Shown piece after piece: positions 22,321 through 31,745 of a DNA stretch of 64,000 bases; position 1 is the first letter of the stretch; the number at the start of each line of letters is the position of its first letter. The DNA is from Halorubrum sp. DM2 (lineage in GTDB: Archaea > Halobacteriota > Halobacteria > Halobacteriales > Haloferacaceae): the NCBI RefSeq assembly GCF_901686465.1, contig NZ_LR594487.1, positions 1,795,650 to 1,859,649 on the forward strand. Reading direction: 5' to 3'. A program made the translations under genes and the position numbers. The notes under the pieces are model-generated. The model was not told the origin of the DNA. It made no database searches and saw only the letters and a program-made list of their open reading frames with translations.

Positions 22321-24725
22321 GGGCTCTCACCCCCGGTGCCGGCGTCGTCCGCCCGCTCGCCGTCGCTCGCCGCGCCATCGACGTCGGCCCACTCCTCGCG
22401 GACGTCCTCCATCACGGCGCGGCTCGTCAGCTCCGCGGACGCGCGGCTGTAGCCCCGCTCGCACAGCCGGTCGATCGTCTCCGCTTTCACCCGCGCCGTC
22501 TCGGTGTCGTCGGGCGGATCCGGCCACGCCGCCGGGTCGAGGTCGGGGAACCGGCGCTTCACGTCGGCGAGGTCGTTGGCCTCGATCACCGACTCCAGCT
22601 CCGGCACCTCCCCGAGGTCCACCTCGTCGACGCCGAACGCGTCGTCTCGGTTGCGCCACGCGTACCGCGTGAGCCCGCGGATGACACGCTCGCGCCGGAA
22701 GCGCTCGACGGCTCGGCCCGGCTCGGTCCCGCGGTAGTCGCCCTCGCCGAACCGCCCGAGCGTCTCCGTCTCGAACACCTTCATCGCGAGCGGGTCCGGG
22801 GGCTCGTCGTCGCGGCCGCGTGCGGTCGGGTCCGCGTCGTCCCACGCGTACACGTGCTCGACGTACTCGGCCACCGTCTCGGCGGGGACGGTCTCTTCCG
22901 CGAGGACCGCGTCGATCACGTCCTCGCGCTGTCGCTCGCGGATCTGCGCCGCGACCGGCGCGCGCCGCCCCTCGAACTCCGCGGCCTCCGCCCGCGAGAA
23001 GACGGGGGCGTCGGCGAGCCCGTCGGCGAGCGCCGCGAGCACGTCCGTCGGGGTGACCACGCGCTCGACGGGGAGGTCGGGGTGGCTCCGGTCGGCGGTC
23101 GTCGCGAGCAGGTCGGCGATCGCGTCGCGGGCGTAGGTGACGGGGATCCCGTTGCGGCCGTCCCCCTCTGCGAGGTCGATGTCCGCGACGGTGACCGCGT
23201 CGTCGCCGCGCCGGACCTCCCCGGTCTCGTAGAGCGTCGCGGTCTCGATCAGGTCGAGGTCGCCCGGCAGGTCGTCGGCGTCGAGCCGCGTGACGACCGC
23301 GTACAGCGCCGCCGCCCCGATCGCGTGGGGCGCGATCTCCCGTTCGACGACCGTCCCGTCGGACTCCCGGACCTCGATCGACAGCGGGGCCGCGCCCGGG
23401 TCGTCGCCGTCGGCGTCCGCGGCGTCCGCGCCGTGGACCTCCGCGCCGCGGTCGTCGACCCCGCCACCGGTCTCCCCGGCGACCGGCGTCGAGCCGGCGA
23501 CCTCGCGGCGGAGCAGCCGCGCCTCCAGCCGGCGGTTCGTGAGGTACCGGAACTCGTGTTTCGAGAGCCGCCGCTTCAGCGCCTTCAGCGGGTCGGCGTC
23601 GCCGCGCTCGGCGTGTCGGTCGAGCTCCGCGTCGAGGTCGGGATTCGAGATGACGATCAGCTGGGTGTCGAGATCCATCCCGATCCCCTTGTCCAGCTTC
23701 ACCCGGCGCTCGTCCGGGACGTTGAGCAGCCGCCGGAGGAGGTCCGCGTGTTGGCTCGCGTCCTCGACGACGGTGGCGACGCCGTTCCCCTGCGAGAGCA
23801 CGCCGTCGTAGCTGAACGCCTGCGGGTTCTTTCGGCCGCGCGAGTCGAGTTCGCGCAGCATGCCGCCCATCCACGAGCCGACGAGCCGCTCTTTCGCCGT
23901 CCCGTCGTCCTCGGCGTGGAGGACGCCGATCCCGCGTCCCACGTCGACGACGTAGCTCGTCACGCGCAGGTGGTCGCGGTCGGTGATCGCCGAGAAGAGG
24001 TCGCGGCGCTCCCGTTCCCGGTAGACCGACTCCAAGTGGTCGTACGCCTCGCGGCTGAACGGATCGAGCGCCACGTCGGCGGCGATCGGGTACGCGTCGC
24101 CGTCGACGGCGTCGGCGATCGACTCCCGGACCGCCTCGGGGAACACAGACAGCGGATGCGTCTGGACCGGGCTGCGGTACCACTCGCCCGCGTCGCCGCC
24201 GTCGCCGTACGACAGCGACGCCGCGCCCGCGCCGCCCGCGCCGCCGCCGCTCCCCGCGCCCGCGACGTTCCACTCGACGGTGTACCGCCGCCCGGCGTCG
24301 GTCTTCGAGAAGGCGCGGAGCCCGTTGACCAGACACCGCTTGAACTCCGATTTGCCCGTCGCGGTGGGGCCGTCGATCCAGACTATCGTCTCGTCGTTCC
24401 CCCGCCCGGCGGCGGCCGCGCGGAGGTCGTCGACGAACGCGTTGAGCGCGCGGGTGTTGCCCAACACCGCGTGTTCGCCGTCGTTCGCCGGGTCGTCGAA
24501 GAAGCGGTAGCGGTCGAGCGTCTCGCCGCGCTCGCGGACCTCCCGCGTGCCGTACGCTTCGACGGCCGCGAGGAGATACCCCGCGCCGGAGGCGGCCGCG
24601 GTCGGGCGTTCCAACACGCGGTCGACGTACGATTCGAGGCTCATCGGCGGGTCGTACGCGCCGCGGAGGGTCTCGTCGGCCGCGGCGACGAACGCCTCCC
24701 CGTCGGATCGGGTGCGGTCGCTCAT
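22311..24725 (-). CDS. PrkA-type serine protein kinase/AAA+ protein, second paralogue
   Basis: An 804-residue relative of PrkA (YeaG). Early motifs are [14 protein letters not shown] and an AAA+ Walker [15 protein letters not shown] (about residue 125). The middle retains PrkA-type blocks such as [32 protein letters not shown] and [14 protein letters not shown]. It diverges from its neighbour in the Walker region (GPTATGKSE against GPVGSGKSH) and carries an acidic insertion near residues 415-445. The C-terminal ~130 residues end in the same FDVREEW/ERGYS-type helical region as the neighbour. It starts one base after the neighbour's stop codon. Confidence 0.88.
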   Translation of the reverse strand: MSDRTRSDGEAFVAAADETLRGAYDPPMSLESYVDRVLERPTAAASGAGYLLAAVEAYGTREVRERGETLDRYRFFDDPANDGEHAVLGNTRALNAFVDDLRAAAAGRGNDETIVWIDGPTATGKSEFKRCLVNGLRAFSKTDAGRRYTVEWNVAGAGSGGGAGGAGAASLSYGDGGDAGEWYRSPVQTHPLSVFPEAVRESIADAVDGDAYPIAADVALDPFSREAYDHLESVYRERERRDLFSAITDRDHLRVTSYVVDVGRGIGVLHAEDDGTAKERLVGSWMGGMLRELDSRGRKNPQAFSYDGVLSQGNGVATVVEDASQHADLLRRLLNVPDERRVKLDKGIGMDLDTQLIVISNPDLDAELDRHAERGDADPLKALKRRLSKHEFRYLTNRRLEARLLRREVAGSTPVAGETGGGVDDRGAEVHGADAADADGDDPGAAPLSIEVRESDGTVVEREIAPHAIGAAALYAVVTRLDADDLPGDLDLIETATLYETGEVRRGDDAVTVADIDLAEGDGRNGIPVTYARDAIADLLATTADRSHPDLPVERVVTPTDVLAALADGLADAPVFSRAEAAEFEGRRAPVAAQIRERQREDVIDAVLAEETVPAETVAEYVEHVYAWDDADPTARGRDDEPPDPLAMKVFETETLGRFGEGDYRGTEPGRAVERFRRERVIRGLTRYAWRNRDDAFGVDEVDLGEVPELESVIEANDLADVKRRFPDLDPAAWPDPPDDTETARVKAETIDRLCERGYSRASAELTSRAVMEDVREEWADVDGAASDGERADDAGTGGESPWD

Positions 24726-24726
24726 C

Positions 24727-26814
24727 TCAGTCCCCGCCGTCCTCGATCTCCGAGCGCGCGACCGCCGCGCCCGCGTACTCCAACACCTCCGCCGCGCCGT
24801 CCTCGGAGTAACCGCGGTCGACTAAGGCCGAAACCCACGCGCTCCGGTCCTCGTCGTCGAGGTCGGTCGCGGACACCAGCGCGGAGAAGTTGATGTTGTG
24901 TTTCTTGTCCTCCCAGAGCTTCCGTTCGAGGGCGCGGCGGAGCCGGTCGTTCTCCTGCGGGTCGAAGCCGCGCCCCTCGCGGGCGCGCCGGGAGACCCAG
25001 TTCGACACCTCCTGTCTGAAGTCGTCCTTGCGGTCGGAGGGGACGTCGAGCTGTTCCTCCACCGCGCGCAGGAACGTCTCGTCCGGCTCGCTCTCCCGCC
25101 CCGTCAGCTCGTCGTCGACGGTGTCGTCGTCGATGTACGCCATCACGTGGTCCATGTACTTCTCGCCCTGTCGACGCAGCTCGTCGACGTCGTACGCCAG
25201 CGCGTGGCGCACGTCCTCGATGGCGCGCTCGCGGTACTCCTCGCGGACCCGGTCGAGCAGGCGCTCGTACCGGTCGAGGTCGTCGGCCGCGATCGAGCCG
25301 TGGCCGCCGAGGTTCGCCTCGAAGTGATCGAAGACGGACAGCGGCGAGAGGTACCCCCGGTCGCGGTGGGTGGCGTCCATGATCGCCTCGGCGATCTCGT
25401 CGCCGACGAACCGCGCCGAGATCCCGTCCATCCCCTCGCCGATATCGGCGGACTCGGCGGCGTCCTCCCGCAGCTTCCGCCGGTCGATCTCCTCGTCTTC
25501 CAGCTCGCCGTTGTACGCCTTCGCCTTCTCTAAGAGCGTCACCGTCTCGTCGGTCGGCTCTTCGAGGCGGGTGAGAACGCCGAAGAGGCCGGCCATCTCT
25601 AGGGCGTGCGGCTCGACGTGGACGTTGGGCACGTCGGCGTTGGCGAGCATCTTCTCGTAGATCTTCGCCTCCGACTCGTACTCCAACACGTACGGGTAGT
25701 CGATCCGCTTCGTGCGGTCGTTGAACGCCTCCATCTTCTCGTCGCCGGTCTTCTCGCGGTACTCCGGCATGTTCGTCCGCCCGACGATCACCTGGTCGAT
25801 GTCGATCCGGGGGTTGTTCTTCGGCTTGATCGTCGACTCCTGTGAGGCGTGGAGGAAGTCGTAGAGGAACTCCCGCTGGAGCTTGAGAAGCTCCTCGCCG
25901 GAGAACAGCCCGCGGTTAGCGTTACAGAACGCGCCGGCGTAATCGAACGCGCGCGGGTCGGACTCGCCGTAGACGGCGAGTTTCGCGTAGTTGACGTCGC
26001 CGGTCAGCTCCGTCTCGTCTTGGTTCTTCTTGTCCTTCGGTTCGAACGTCTCGATACACTCCCGGCGGTTCTCGTCGGCGACGAGCCGGACGACCTCGAC
26101 GTGTTCGTCGAGCACGCGTTCGAGGTCGTCGTCGTACTGTGCGAGCAGTTCGTTCAGGTAGAACTCCGAGGCCGGGTCGGGGTGCTGGTCGTTCCGCAGC
26201 GTGTACGGCGCGTCGAGCCGCTCGTTGAGGTCGTCGACGACGGCCTGTCGCTGCGCCTTCGGGAGGAGCACGAGCGGATCTTGGCTCATCGGCGAGCGGA
26301 CAATGTCGTCGTCCGGGTCCTGGTCGTCGATCACCGAACAGAGGTCGACCCAGCGGAAGGTGTACATCCGGCCGTCGTCCTCGCGGGTGTACGCCTCGAA
26401 GTAGCGGCGCACGAGGTAATCGAAGTGCGACTTCCCGGAGCCGACCGGCCCGAGCAGGAGCTTGATCCGCTTTTCGGGACCGAGTCCGCGCGCGCCGGAC
26501 TTCACCTTGTTGACGAACTCGTGGATCGCCTCGTGGACCTCGCGGCCGTAGAAGACGTTCTCGCCGTCGTGGAGCGGGTCCTCGGCGGCGAGGGCGTACT
26601 CGACGACGCCGCGTTCCTCGTCGTAGTGGGTCCCGTAGTGGTCGAACATGTCCGCGACGCGCTGGTGGGCGTTCCGGGCGATCCGCGGGTCGTCGTACAG
26701 CGCGTCGAGGTACCAGTCGAACGATCGCGCCGCTCTGAGGTCGTCCGGGACCTCCGTCCGGTACTCCTCGCTGAGCCGTTCGAGCGTGTGTCGTTCCGCG
26801 GTGGTGTCTGCCAT
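24727..26814 (-). CDS. prkA: PrkA serine protein kinase (YeaG-like)
   Basis: A 695-residue PrkA, first gene of a four-gene operon. It has the PrkA AAA+ region with Walker A LLLGPVGSGKSHF (about residue 120) and the family block EVHEAIHEFVNKVKSGA just before it. Later blocks are FRWVDLCSVI, ELLKLQREFLYDFLHASQE, VIVGRTNMPEYREK and RIDYPYVLEYESEAKIYEK. The C-terminal domain ends with the helical NWVSRRAREGRGFDPQENDRLRRALE region. In bacteria PrkA kinases respond to nutrient stress and work with YeaH and YcgB. The likely promoter is the TATA-like 'catatatag' (minus strand) near 26970. Confidence 0.94.
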   Translation of the reverse strand: MADTTAERHTLERLSEEYRTEVPDDLRAARSFDWYLDALYDDPRIARNAHQRVADMFDHYGTHYDEERGVVEYALAAEDPLHDGENVFYGREVHEAIHEFVNKVKSGARGLGPEKRIKLLLGPVGSGKSHFDYLVRRYFEAYTREDDGRMYTFRWVDLCSVIDDQDPDDDIVRSPMSQDPLVLLPKAQRQAVVDDLNERLDAPYTLRNDQHPDPASEFYLNELLAQYDDDLERVLDEHVEVVRLVADENRRECIETFEPKDKKNQDETELTGDVNYAKLAVYGESDPRAFDYAGAFCNANRGLFSGEELLKLQREFLYDFLHASQESTIKPKNNPRIDIDQVIVGRTNMPEYREKTGDEKMEAFNDRTKRIDYPYVLEYESEAKIYEKMLANADVPNVHVEPHALEMAGLFGVLTRLEEPTDETVTLLEKAKAYNGELEDEEIDRRKLREDAAESADIGEGMDGISARFVGDEIAEAIMDATHRDRGYLSPLSVFDHFEANLGGHGSIAADDLDRYERLLDRVREEYRERAIEDVRHALAYDVDELRRQGEKYMDHVMAYIDDDTVDDELTGRESEPDETFLRAVEEQLDVPSDRKDDFRQEVSNWVSRRAREGRGFDPQENDRLRRALERKLWEDKKHNINFSALVSATDLDDEDRSAWVSALVDRGYSEDGAAEVLEYAGAAVARSEIEDGGD

Positions 26815-27331
26815 CGTATCACGTTCGCTCGGAGTGGGCGGCGTTGCCGGCGTTCGACGCGGCCGACGGAGCCGTCGCTCTCCGTGCGCGTGTCAACGTC
26901 TCGTCGAGCCGCGAGCAGCGCGTCGTCGGCGTGCGTTTCGGTGCCGGTTGTCGCTTCGCCCGTATCCGAGGCTATATATGTGAGAGGGATTGTCACGGAT
27001 AAGTATGTCGGCAGTTGACATCCAACATGACCCGATCGCCGCCGTCGCCGTCGCCGGATCCGCCCCGGTCGGTGACGGTCCGTCGGCCGGGTTTATCCGA
27101 GGTTCGTGAGATCGACGGCGGGGGTGACCGCGAGACCGACCTGAACGGCTCGCGCGCGTCGCCCGGAAGATACGGCTCGCGCGCGCCGCTCTGCGACGCG
27201 TCCTCTGACCGGGCGGCAGTTCGCGAGAGGGATCGACCGGGAGGGCCGTCGCTCGGACGGACAGCCGTTCTGGAACCGGAATCATCGGCCCCGGGGCCCA
27301 CCCTTTTGCGGCCCGCCGACGCAGTACGCGT
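26815..27331. other. Divergent intergenic region between prkA operon and DUF1028 gene
   Basis: This 517-bp region has no convincing gene. It holds a TATA-like 'ctatatatg' (~26970, palindromic, usable on either strand), and 'cccttttgcgg' near 27300 at leaderless spacing for the GTG at 27332. A 34-codon frame from the ATG at 27004 follows the TATA but has no recognisable features and was not called. A short direct repeat 'ggctcgcgcgcg' occurs near 27148 and 27175. Confidence 0.6.
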
Positions 27332-28060
27332 GTGACGTTCAGCATCTGCGTTCGCGAGCGGTACACCGACGAGGACGGCGACGACCAGACCCGGTTCGGC
27401 GTGGCGGTGACCACCCGACTGCCGGGCGTGGGCACGCTCTGCCCGTTCGCGTCGTCCGACGGGGCGGTGGCGACCCAGTCGCTCGTCAACGTCGAACTGG
27501 GGCGGAAGGGGATCGAGTACCTCGGTGACGGGCTCGCGGTCGACGACGCCTTACGGGCCCTCCTGAACGCCGACGAGGGGAGCGCCGAGCGCCAGCTCCA
27601 CGGCGTCGACGCCGACGGGACGTTCGCGTTCTCCGGCGACGAGTGTAACGACTGGTACGGCCATCTGGAGGGGCAAAACTACACCGTTGCGGGCAACCTC
27701 CTCACCGGCGAAGACGTGATCGAGGACGTCGCGGCCGCCTACGAGTCCGACGCGCACGGCGACGCGCCGCTCGCCGAGCGGCTGATCGACGCCCTCGCGG
27801 CGGGCCACGCGGCGGGCGGCGACAAGCGCGAGGACCTCGAAGTCCAGTCCGCGGCGCTGCTCGTGCGGAACACCGAGGCGGAGGCCGACGACCCGTACTA
27901 CAACGACCTCCGCGTCGACGCGAGCGAGACGCCCGTGGCCGACCTCCGCGAGACGTACGAGACCGCCAAGCGCGGCTACGAGACGATCTTAGAGAAGTAC
28001 GCCGAGGAGGAGGAGCAGGACGCGACCGAAGACGAGACGGCGGGGAACGACGCGGAGTAA
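27332..28060 (+). CDS. DUF1028 family protein (Ntn-hydrolase-like)
   Basis: A 242-residue protein with the DUF1028 pattern: TFSICVRERYTDEDG at the start, GVAVTTRLPGVGTLCPF, VATQSLVNVELGRKGIEYLGDG, then QNYTVAGNLLTGEDVIEDVA. DUF1028 proteins have an Ntn-hydrolase-like fold, but an activity has not been generally assigned. The C-terminus adds a highly acidic tail (YAEEEEQDATEDETAG). A GTG start at 27332 lies ~28 nt after a TATA-like 'ccttttg', supporting a leaderless message. The gene is convergent with the EEP gene, with 5 bp between them. Confidence 0.85.
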   Translation: MTFSICVRERYTDEDGDDQTRFGVAVTTRLPGVGTLCPFASSDGAVATQSLVNVELGRKGIEYLGDGLAVDDALRALLNADEGSAERQLHGVDADGTFAFSGDECNDWYGHLEGQNYTVAGNLLTGEDVIEDVAAAYESDAHGDAPLAERLIDALAAGHAAGGDKREDLEVQSAALLVRNTEAEADDPYYNDLRVDASETPVADLRETYETAKRGYETILEKYAEEEEQDATEDETAGNDAE

Positions 28061-28065
28061 CTCCC

Positions 28066-28926
28066 CTACGGCGACAGCCGCGCGAGGATCGGCAGGTGGT
28101 CGGAGGGGTATCGCCCGCGGTCGTCCCGGTCCGCGAGCGTCGCGAACGCCTCGACCGAGAGCGCCGGCGAGACGAGCGCGTGGTCGATCCGCCGCCCGTC
28201 GATCAGGCGAGCGAAGTCGGTGAGACTCGTCTCCGGGCCGTGGCGGAGGTCGGCGGCGACCGCCGCGTCGCGGAGCTCGAGCCCGTCTCGGTCGGCCGGG
28301 TCCGCGGCGGGTTCGTCGTCGAGCTCCGGGTCGTCCCCGACGAGGATCCGGTGCGGATCGGAGCCGGGCGTACAGTTGAAGTCGCCGACGAGGACGGTCG
28401 CGATCGGTCCGTCCGGGATCGGTCCGTCGGCGTCGTCGCCCGCCGTGGCCGCTATCTCCGGTATCCGCTCGCGGAGCAGGCGCGCGGACTCGCGCCGCGC
28501 GCGGGCGCTCACGTGGTCGAAGTGCGTGTTGACGACGAGGAGCGCGTCGCCGCCGACCGCCCGGACCCGCGCCCACGTTGCGATCCGCGGATACGACGCG
28601 TCCCAGCCGGTCGAGGGCTCCGCGGGCGTCTCGGAGAGCCAGAACGTGTCGCTGTCGACGACCTCCCAGCGGTCGCTTCGGACCGCGATCGGACAGCCTT
28701 CGCCCTCGCCGTCGGCCTCGCGGCCGCGCCCGACGAACTCGTACTCCGGGAGCCGCTCGCGGAGGTCGCGGCGCTGGTCCGGCAGCGGCTCCTGAAACGC
28801 GGCGACGTCGGGCCGGTGGAAGCGGACGAGTCGCCCGACCGCGTCGCGGCGGTCGTGCCAGGCGTCGTGGTGGTCGCCGCGGTTGGCGTAGCGGACGTTG
28901 TAGCTCAGCACCCGGATCCCGGTCAT
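28066..28926 (-). CDS. Endonuclease/exonuclease/phosphatase (EEP) family protein
   Basis: A 286-residue metal-dependent phosphodiesterase-fold protein. All diagnostic blocks are present: RVLSYNVRYANRGD (Asn), DVAAFQEPLPDQ (Glu metal ligand), LLVVNTHFDHVSARAR, TVLVGDFNCTPGSD (Asp/Asn), GRRIDHALVSPAL and the closing RYPSDHLPILARL (Asp-His). The length and order match the small DNase I-like subgroup that acts on phospholipids or nucleic acids. No signal peptide is seen, so a cytoplasmic role is likely. The substrate is not determined. Confidence 0.9.
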   Translation of the reverse strand: MTGIRVLSYNVRYANRGDHHDAWHDRRDAVGRLVRFHRPDVAAFQEPLPDQRRDLRERLPEYEFVGRGREADGEGEGCPIAVRSDRWEVVDSDTFWLSETPAEPSTGWDASYPRIATWARVRAVGGDALLVVNTHFDHVSARARRESARLLRERIPEIAATAGDDADGPIPDGPIATVLVGDFNCTPGSDPHRILVGDDPELDDEPAADPADRDGLELRDAAVAADLRHGPETSLTDFARLIDGRRIDHALVSPALSVEAFATLADRDDRGRYPSDHLPILARLSP

Positions 28927-29020
28927 TACGTCTGGCGTCGCGGGCGAGGCGATTAAATCTCGTGGAGTGCGCGCGGAACTGTCGTCGACGTCTCGCTCGC
29001 TCGGCTGTACGTACTCATTC

Positions 29021-29527
29021 GGCCCTGTTGAAATCCTTCATCCTTGATAGGAACCGTGTGCTGAATACAACGCGCGTATCTTGCACGGTAGAGACAGGTG
29101 TCGTTATCACTAGGTCGGTCAGCATATAGGACATACAGATCGACCTATCAACAGCTGTTTGATAAAGATTCATATGCTGACAATATCTGATATTATGTAT
29201 GAGCGAAGATGAAAATCCGTTGCTCATGGTCCACCTCCGTTCGATTCGTACCGCTATTGTTGGGTTAGCGCTCGCGGTTCTTACAACGGGGCTTATTATT
29301 TCAGGGGACTCACTGGATTTTCCGTTTCTCATCTTCTCTCTGTTCGTCTGCCTATACGCATTTGTGCCGCCCTTCATTCGTGCTTGAAGGCCAACCAAAC
29401 TCAGCTATTGACCAACTGATTGTCCTACAATGGCATCAGATCACTTGTGGTCCACACTGCTGCATTGATACTCTATATTCAGCACGACAGCAGAAACATA
29501 TCATAAATTGATCATTTCAACAGAGCC
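29021..29527. mobile_element. MITE-like non-autonomous element (~507 bp) with imperfect terminal inverted repeats
   Basis: The left end reads 'ggccctgttgaaatccttca'; the right end read inward on the other strand is 'ggctctgttgaaatgatcaa'. Similarity continues past the termini ('gtgctgaata' about 35-50 nt in from both ends). The whole segment is much more AT-rich than its flanks, lies between two core genes and encodes no transposase. Haloarchaeal IS elements have similar termini, but I cannot name the parent family. A clear target-site duplication is not visible; 'attc' occurs next to both ends but with a one-base offset. Confidence 0.65.
29199..29387 (+). CDS. Small two-span membrane protein inside the MITE-like element, 62 aa
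   Basis: A 62-residue frame, MSEDENPLLMVHLRS..., with two hydrophobic stretches (IVGLALAVLTTGLIIS and FPFLIFSLFVCLYAFVPPFI) joined by a short DSLD turn. AT-rich 'gatattatgt' directly precedes the ATG. Codon use is much less GC-biased than in neighbours, consistent with transfer. It is the only plausible gene in the element; whether it is expressed is uncertain, and a reverse-strand frame of 127 codons overlaps it but looks less protein-like. Confidence 0.4.
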   Translation: MSEDENPLLMVHLRSIRTAIVGLALAVLTTGLIISGDSLDFPFLIFSLFVCLYAFVPPFIRA

Positions 29528-29560
29528 AATTCGTTGTAAACTACGATCGACACGAACAGC

Positions 29561-29865
29561 GCCGAAGCCCCAGCCGGGAGGCGGGCGCACGCTCGCTGCG
29601 CTCCTCACTCTGTCGCGTTGCTCCCTCGTTGCGGTGCTGCCGTCGTCATCAGAACGCGGAGCGTTCTGATTGGCTCACGAGAGCTTTGCTCTCGTGAACG
29701 CCTCCGCCCGCCTCCCGGCTGCCCCTTCGAGTCCCACCCGACCGCACAGCACCTCACGCCTCCCCAGCCTCGTCGCCGGTCCTCCGCTTCGCTTCGGACC
29801 GCCGACTCCCTCGCGCGGTGCTCCTCGCGCCCTTAAAAGGGCGCTCGGAGGCGCGCGCCACCGCA
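29561..29865 (-). repeat. Structured GC-rich repeat, copy B (downstream of the PUA gene)
   Basis: Minus-strand copy of the element seen at 2019-2322. Read on the minus strand it has the head 'gcggtggcgcgcgcctccga', hairpin H1 with a new stem (gcgccc/gggcgc, loop ttttaa), the 'gcgcgagggagtcg' block, H2 with loop 'gaagcgaagcgga', the 'gaggctggggaggcgtgagg' block and 'ggactcgaaggggcag'. A lengthened closing stem pairs 29705-29721 with 29571-29587 (17 bp). Two inner hairpins (acgagagc/gctctcgt and cagaacgc/gcgttctg) differ completely in sequence from copy A. The head lies 66 nt past the PUA gene stop, and the tail is 34 nt from the MITE-like element. Confidence 0.82.
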
Positions 29866-29931
29866 CAGCACATTCTCTTATAAGGGATCGTTGCCGTCGC
29901 TTGCGACGCTTAAAAACGGGGGCTCGGCCGC

Positions 29932-30414
29932 TCAGACGGAGAACTCGTAGAGGTCGTCGCCAACGTGATGGATCGACTCGACGACCTTCCCGCTGTCGCC
30001 GACCATCTCGTCGCCGTCGACCAGCGCGCGGCCGACCGCGAGCACCTTCCCGTGGGTCTCCTCGGCGACGACGACCAGGTCCCCGCCGCGGATCTCCGGG
30101 TCGGCCTCGACGATGCCGGGACGCATCACGTCCGCGCCGTCGGAGACGAACGAGATAGCGCCCGCGTCGACGGTGACGACGCCCGTCTCCGGGTCGAAGT
30201 CGTTCGCGCCGCGGACGGTGAGGAACGGCTCGTCGTCGTCGACGTAGAAGACGGCGGGGTCGCCGTCGACCAAGACGAGTTCGTAGCCGGCGTCGACGAA
30301 CTCGACGAACTCGAACGTCTCGCCGTCGATGTCGACCCCGAGGTGATCGGCGACCGCCTCGCGGATCGCCGTGATCTCGTCGCTCCGGAGGTGATGCCGG
30401 GATTTCACTTCCAT
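29932..30414 (-). CDS. PUA-domain RNA-binding protein
   Basis: A 160-residue archaeal protein with a C-terminal PUA domain. The N-terminal ~70 residues (SRHHLRSDEITAIREAVADHLG) resemble the pre-PUA domain of the MCT-1/Tma20-like group. The PUA part runs from VVTVDAGAISFVSDGADVMRPGIVEADPEI through VLAVGRALVDGDEM. Such proteins bind structured RNA and in eukaryotic relatives act on ribosome recycling or initiation; the archaeal role is inferred. Start MEVKSRHH was chosen; 32 upstream in-frame codons run into the divergent ferredoxin promoter. Confidence 0.85.
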   Translation of the reverse strand: MEVKSRHHLRSDEITAIREAVADHLGVDIDGETFEFVEFVDAGYELVLVDGDPAVFYVDDDEPFLTVRGANDFDPETGVVTVDAGAISFVSDGADVMRPGIVEADPEIRGGDLVVVAEETHGKVLAVGRALVDGDEMVGDSGKVVESIHHVGDDLYEFSV

Positions 30415-30561
30415 GCCCGTCCCGTCGACCGCTCGGCCGATAAATGGACCGCTCCACAGCGTGGCCGTTCGGTGGCGGCCGGCCGCTCCACCCTTCGGAC
30501 CCGGTCTCACCCCGTTGGACCGATCAAAACGGCCTTAAACCACCTCTCCATACCCACGTGT

Positions 30562-31179
30562 ATGTTTGGCCCACTGGCGATCGTGGCGATCACGAGGATC
30601 GTGAGCCTGCCCGCGATCGCGCTCGCGGCGGTCGCGACGCTGCTCGTCCTCCTCGTCACCTCCGTGAAGGGAACGGGGTGGGAACCCACGACCGACATCT
30701 CCGAGGAAGTGCTCGAACACCGCGCGTCCGCGGTTCCGGAGACGGAGTTCCCCGAACCCGGTAACCGCGCGGTCGGCGGCGGCGGTGGCGGCGCGGGCGC
30801 GATCCCGGCCGGTGCCGACGGCGAGGAGGGCGAACTCGAAGAGGGCGGCACCGTCAGCTCCGGTCCCGGCGACATCCCCGAAGACGAGGTGGAGTACTTC
30901 GAGGTCGAGTTCGTCAAACAGGGCGAGACGGTCGAGCTCTCGAACGACCAGCCCATCCTCGAACAGGGCGAAGACGAGGGGTGGGATCTCCCGTACGCCT
31001 GCCGGCAGGGACAGTGCGTTTCCTGTGCCGGACGTATCGCCGACGGTCCCTCCGAGGACTTCGTCGAACACGACAACCAGCAGATGCTCGAAGAGGCCGA
31101 AATCGACGACGGCTACACGCTCACCTGCGTCGCCTACCCCCGCGACTCCTTCAGCATCGAGACCGGCGAAGCGCCGTAG
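30562..31179 (+). CDS. Membrane-anchored 2Fe-2S ferredoxin
   Basis: A 205-residue protein with an N-terminal transmembrane anchor (ITRIVSLPAIALAAVATLLVLLV, residues ~10-32), a Gly-rich and acidic linker (residues ~70-110) and a plant-type 2Fe-2S domain. Cluster ligands are in YACRQGQCVSCAG (C-x4-C-x2-C), and a final Cys is in YTLTCVAYP. Membrane tethering suggests electron delivery to or from a membrane complex. The ATG at 30562 lies 28 nt after 'gccttaaacc', a TATA at leaderless spacing; the longer frame upstream overlaps the PUA gene on the other strand. Confidence 0.9.
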   Translation: MFGPLAIVAITRIVSLPAIALAAVATLLVLLVTSVKGTGWEPTTDISEEVLEHRASAVPETEFPEPGNRAVGGGGGGAGAIPAGADGEEGELEEGGTVSSGPGDIPEDEVEYFEVEFVKQGETVELSNDQPILEQGEDEGWDLPYACRQGQCVSCAGRIADGPSEDFVEHDNQQMLEEAEIDDGYTLTCVAYPRDSFSIETGEAP

Positions 31180-31264
31180 CCCCGCCGCGTTTCGCTGTAC
31201 GTACCCCTCCCCGCGCTGCGCCCGCTCGCGACACCCTTTTTCGCGTCTCGCTCCAACCGATCCC

Positions 31265-31603
31265 ATGTCCGTCACTACGGCGGTCGTCGCCGCCGGCGGC
31301 GGCGTCGCCGTCGCCCTGATCGCCGCGGCCGTCTACCGCGACGCCGTCCGCGTCGGCGTCGACCTCGGGTCCCCGGCGCTGTGGGCCGCGCTCGTCGTCC
31401 TCACCGGCGGCGCGAGCGTCGTCACCGCGATTCTCGTTCCCGACGCGCCCCTGCCTGGCGTCCTCGTATTGACCGCGTTCGGCCCGCTCCTGTACCTGCT
31501 CGAACGCGACGACTCGATGCGCGGCGGCGACGCCGCGGACCCCACGCGGCTCCCGAGCCAGTCGGAGGAGTCGCCCGACGGGAGCGACGAGCCGGACCGA
31601 TAG
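31265..31603 (+). CDS. Small membrane protein, 112 aa, unknown function
   Basis: Hydrophobic segments are at residues ~5-24 (AVVAAGGGVAVALIAAAVY), ~38-58 (ALWAALVVLTGGASVVTAILV) and ~64-80 (GVLVLTAFGPLLYLL), so three spans, followed by an acidic cytoplasmic tail of ~30 residues (RLPSQSEESPDGSDE). 'ccctttttcg' lies ~28 nt before the ATG. It is on the same strand as the ferredoxin and NifU-domain genes but separated by 85 and 142 nt. No recognised family. Confidence 0.7.
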   Translation: MSVTTAVVAAGGGVAVALIAAAVYRDAVRVGVDLGSPALWAALVVLTGGASVVTAILVPDAPLPGVLVLTAFGPLLYLLERDDSMRGGDAADPTRLPSQSEESPDGSDEPDR

Positions 31604-31745
31604 CGGCCTCGCGCCCGCTCGCCGCGCCCGCTCGCGGCCCGTCCGGGCGCGTTCCCGCCTCATCGACGGTGACACAGTTCCTTTCTCGCTTGCTCGCGGT
31701 TCCTAAACCGCAACTTTCCATATCGTCGGGAGCGAAGGGAAGGTA

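Noticed and set aside
27004-27108. 34-codon ORF after a TATA-like box
   Set aside because: Too short, with no conserved features; start and composition are not distinctive.
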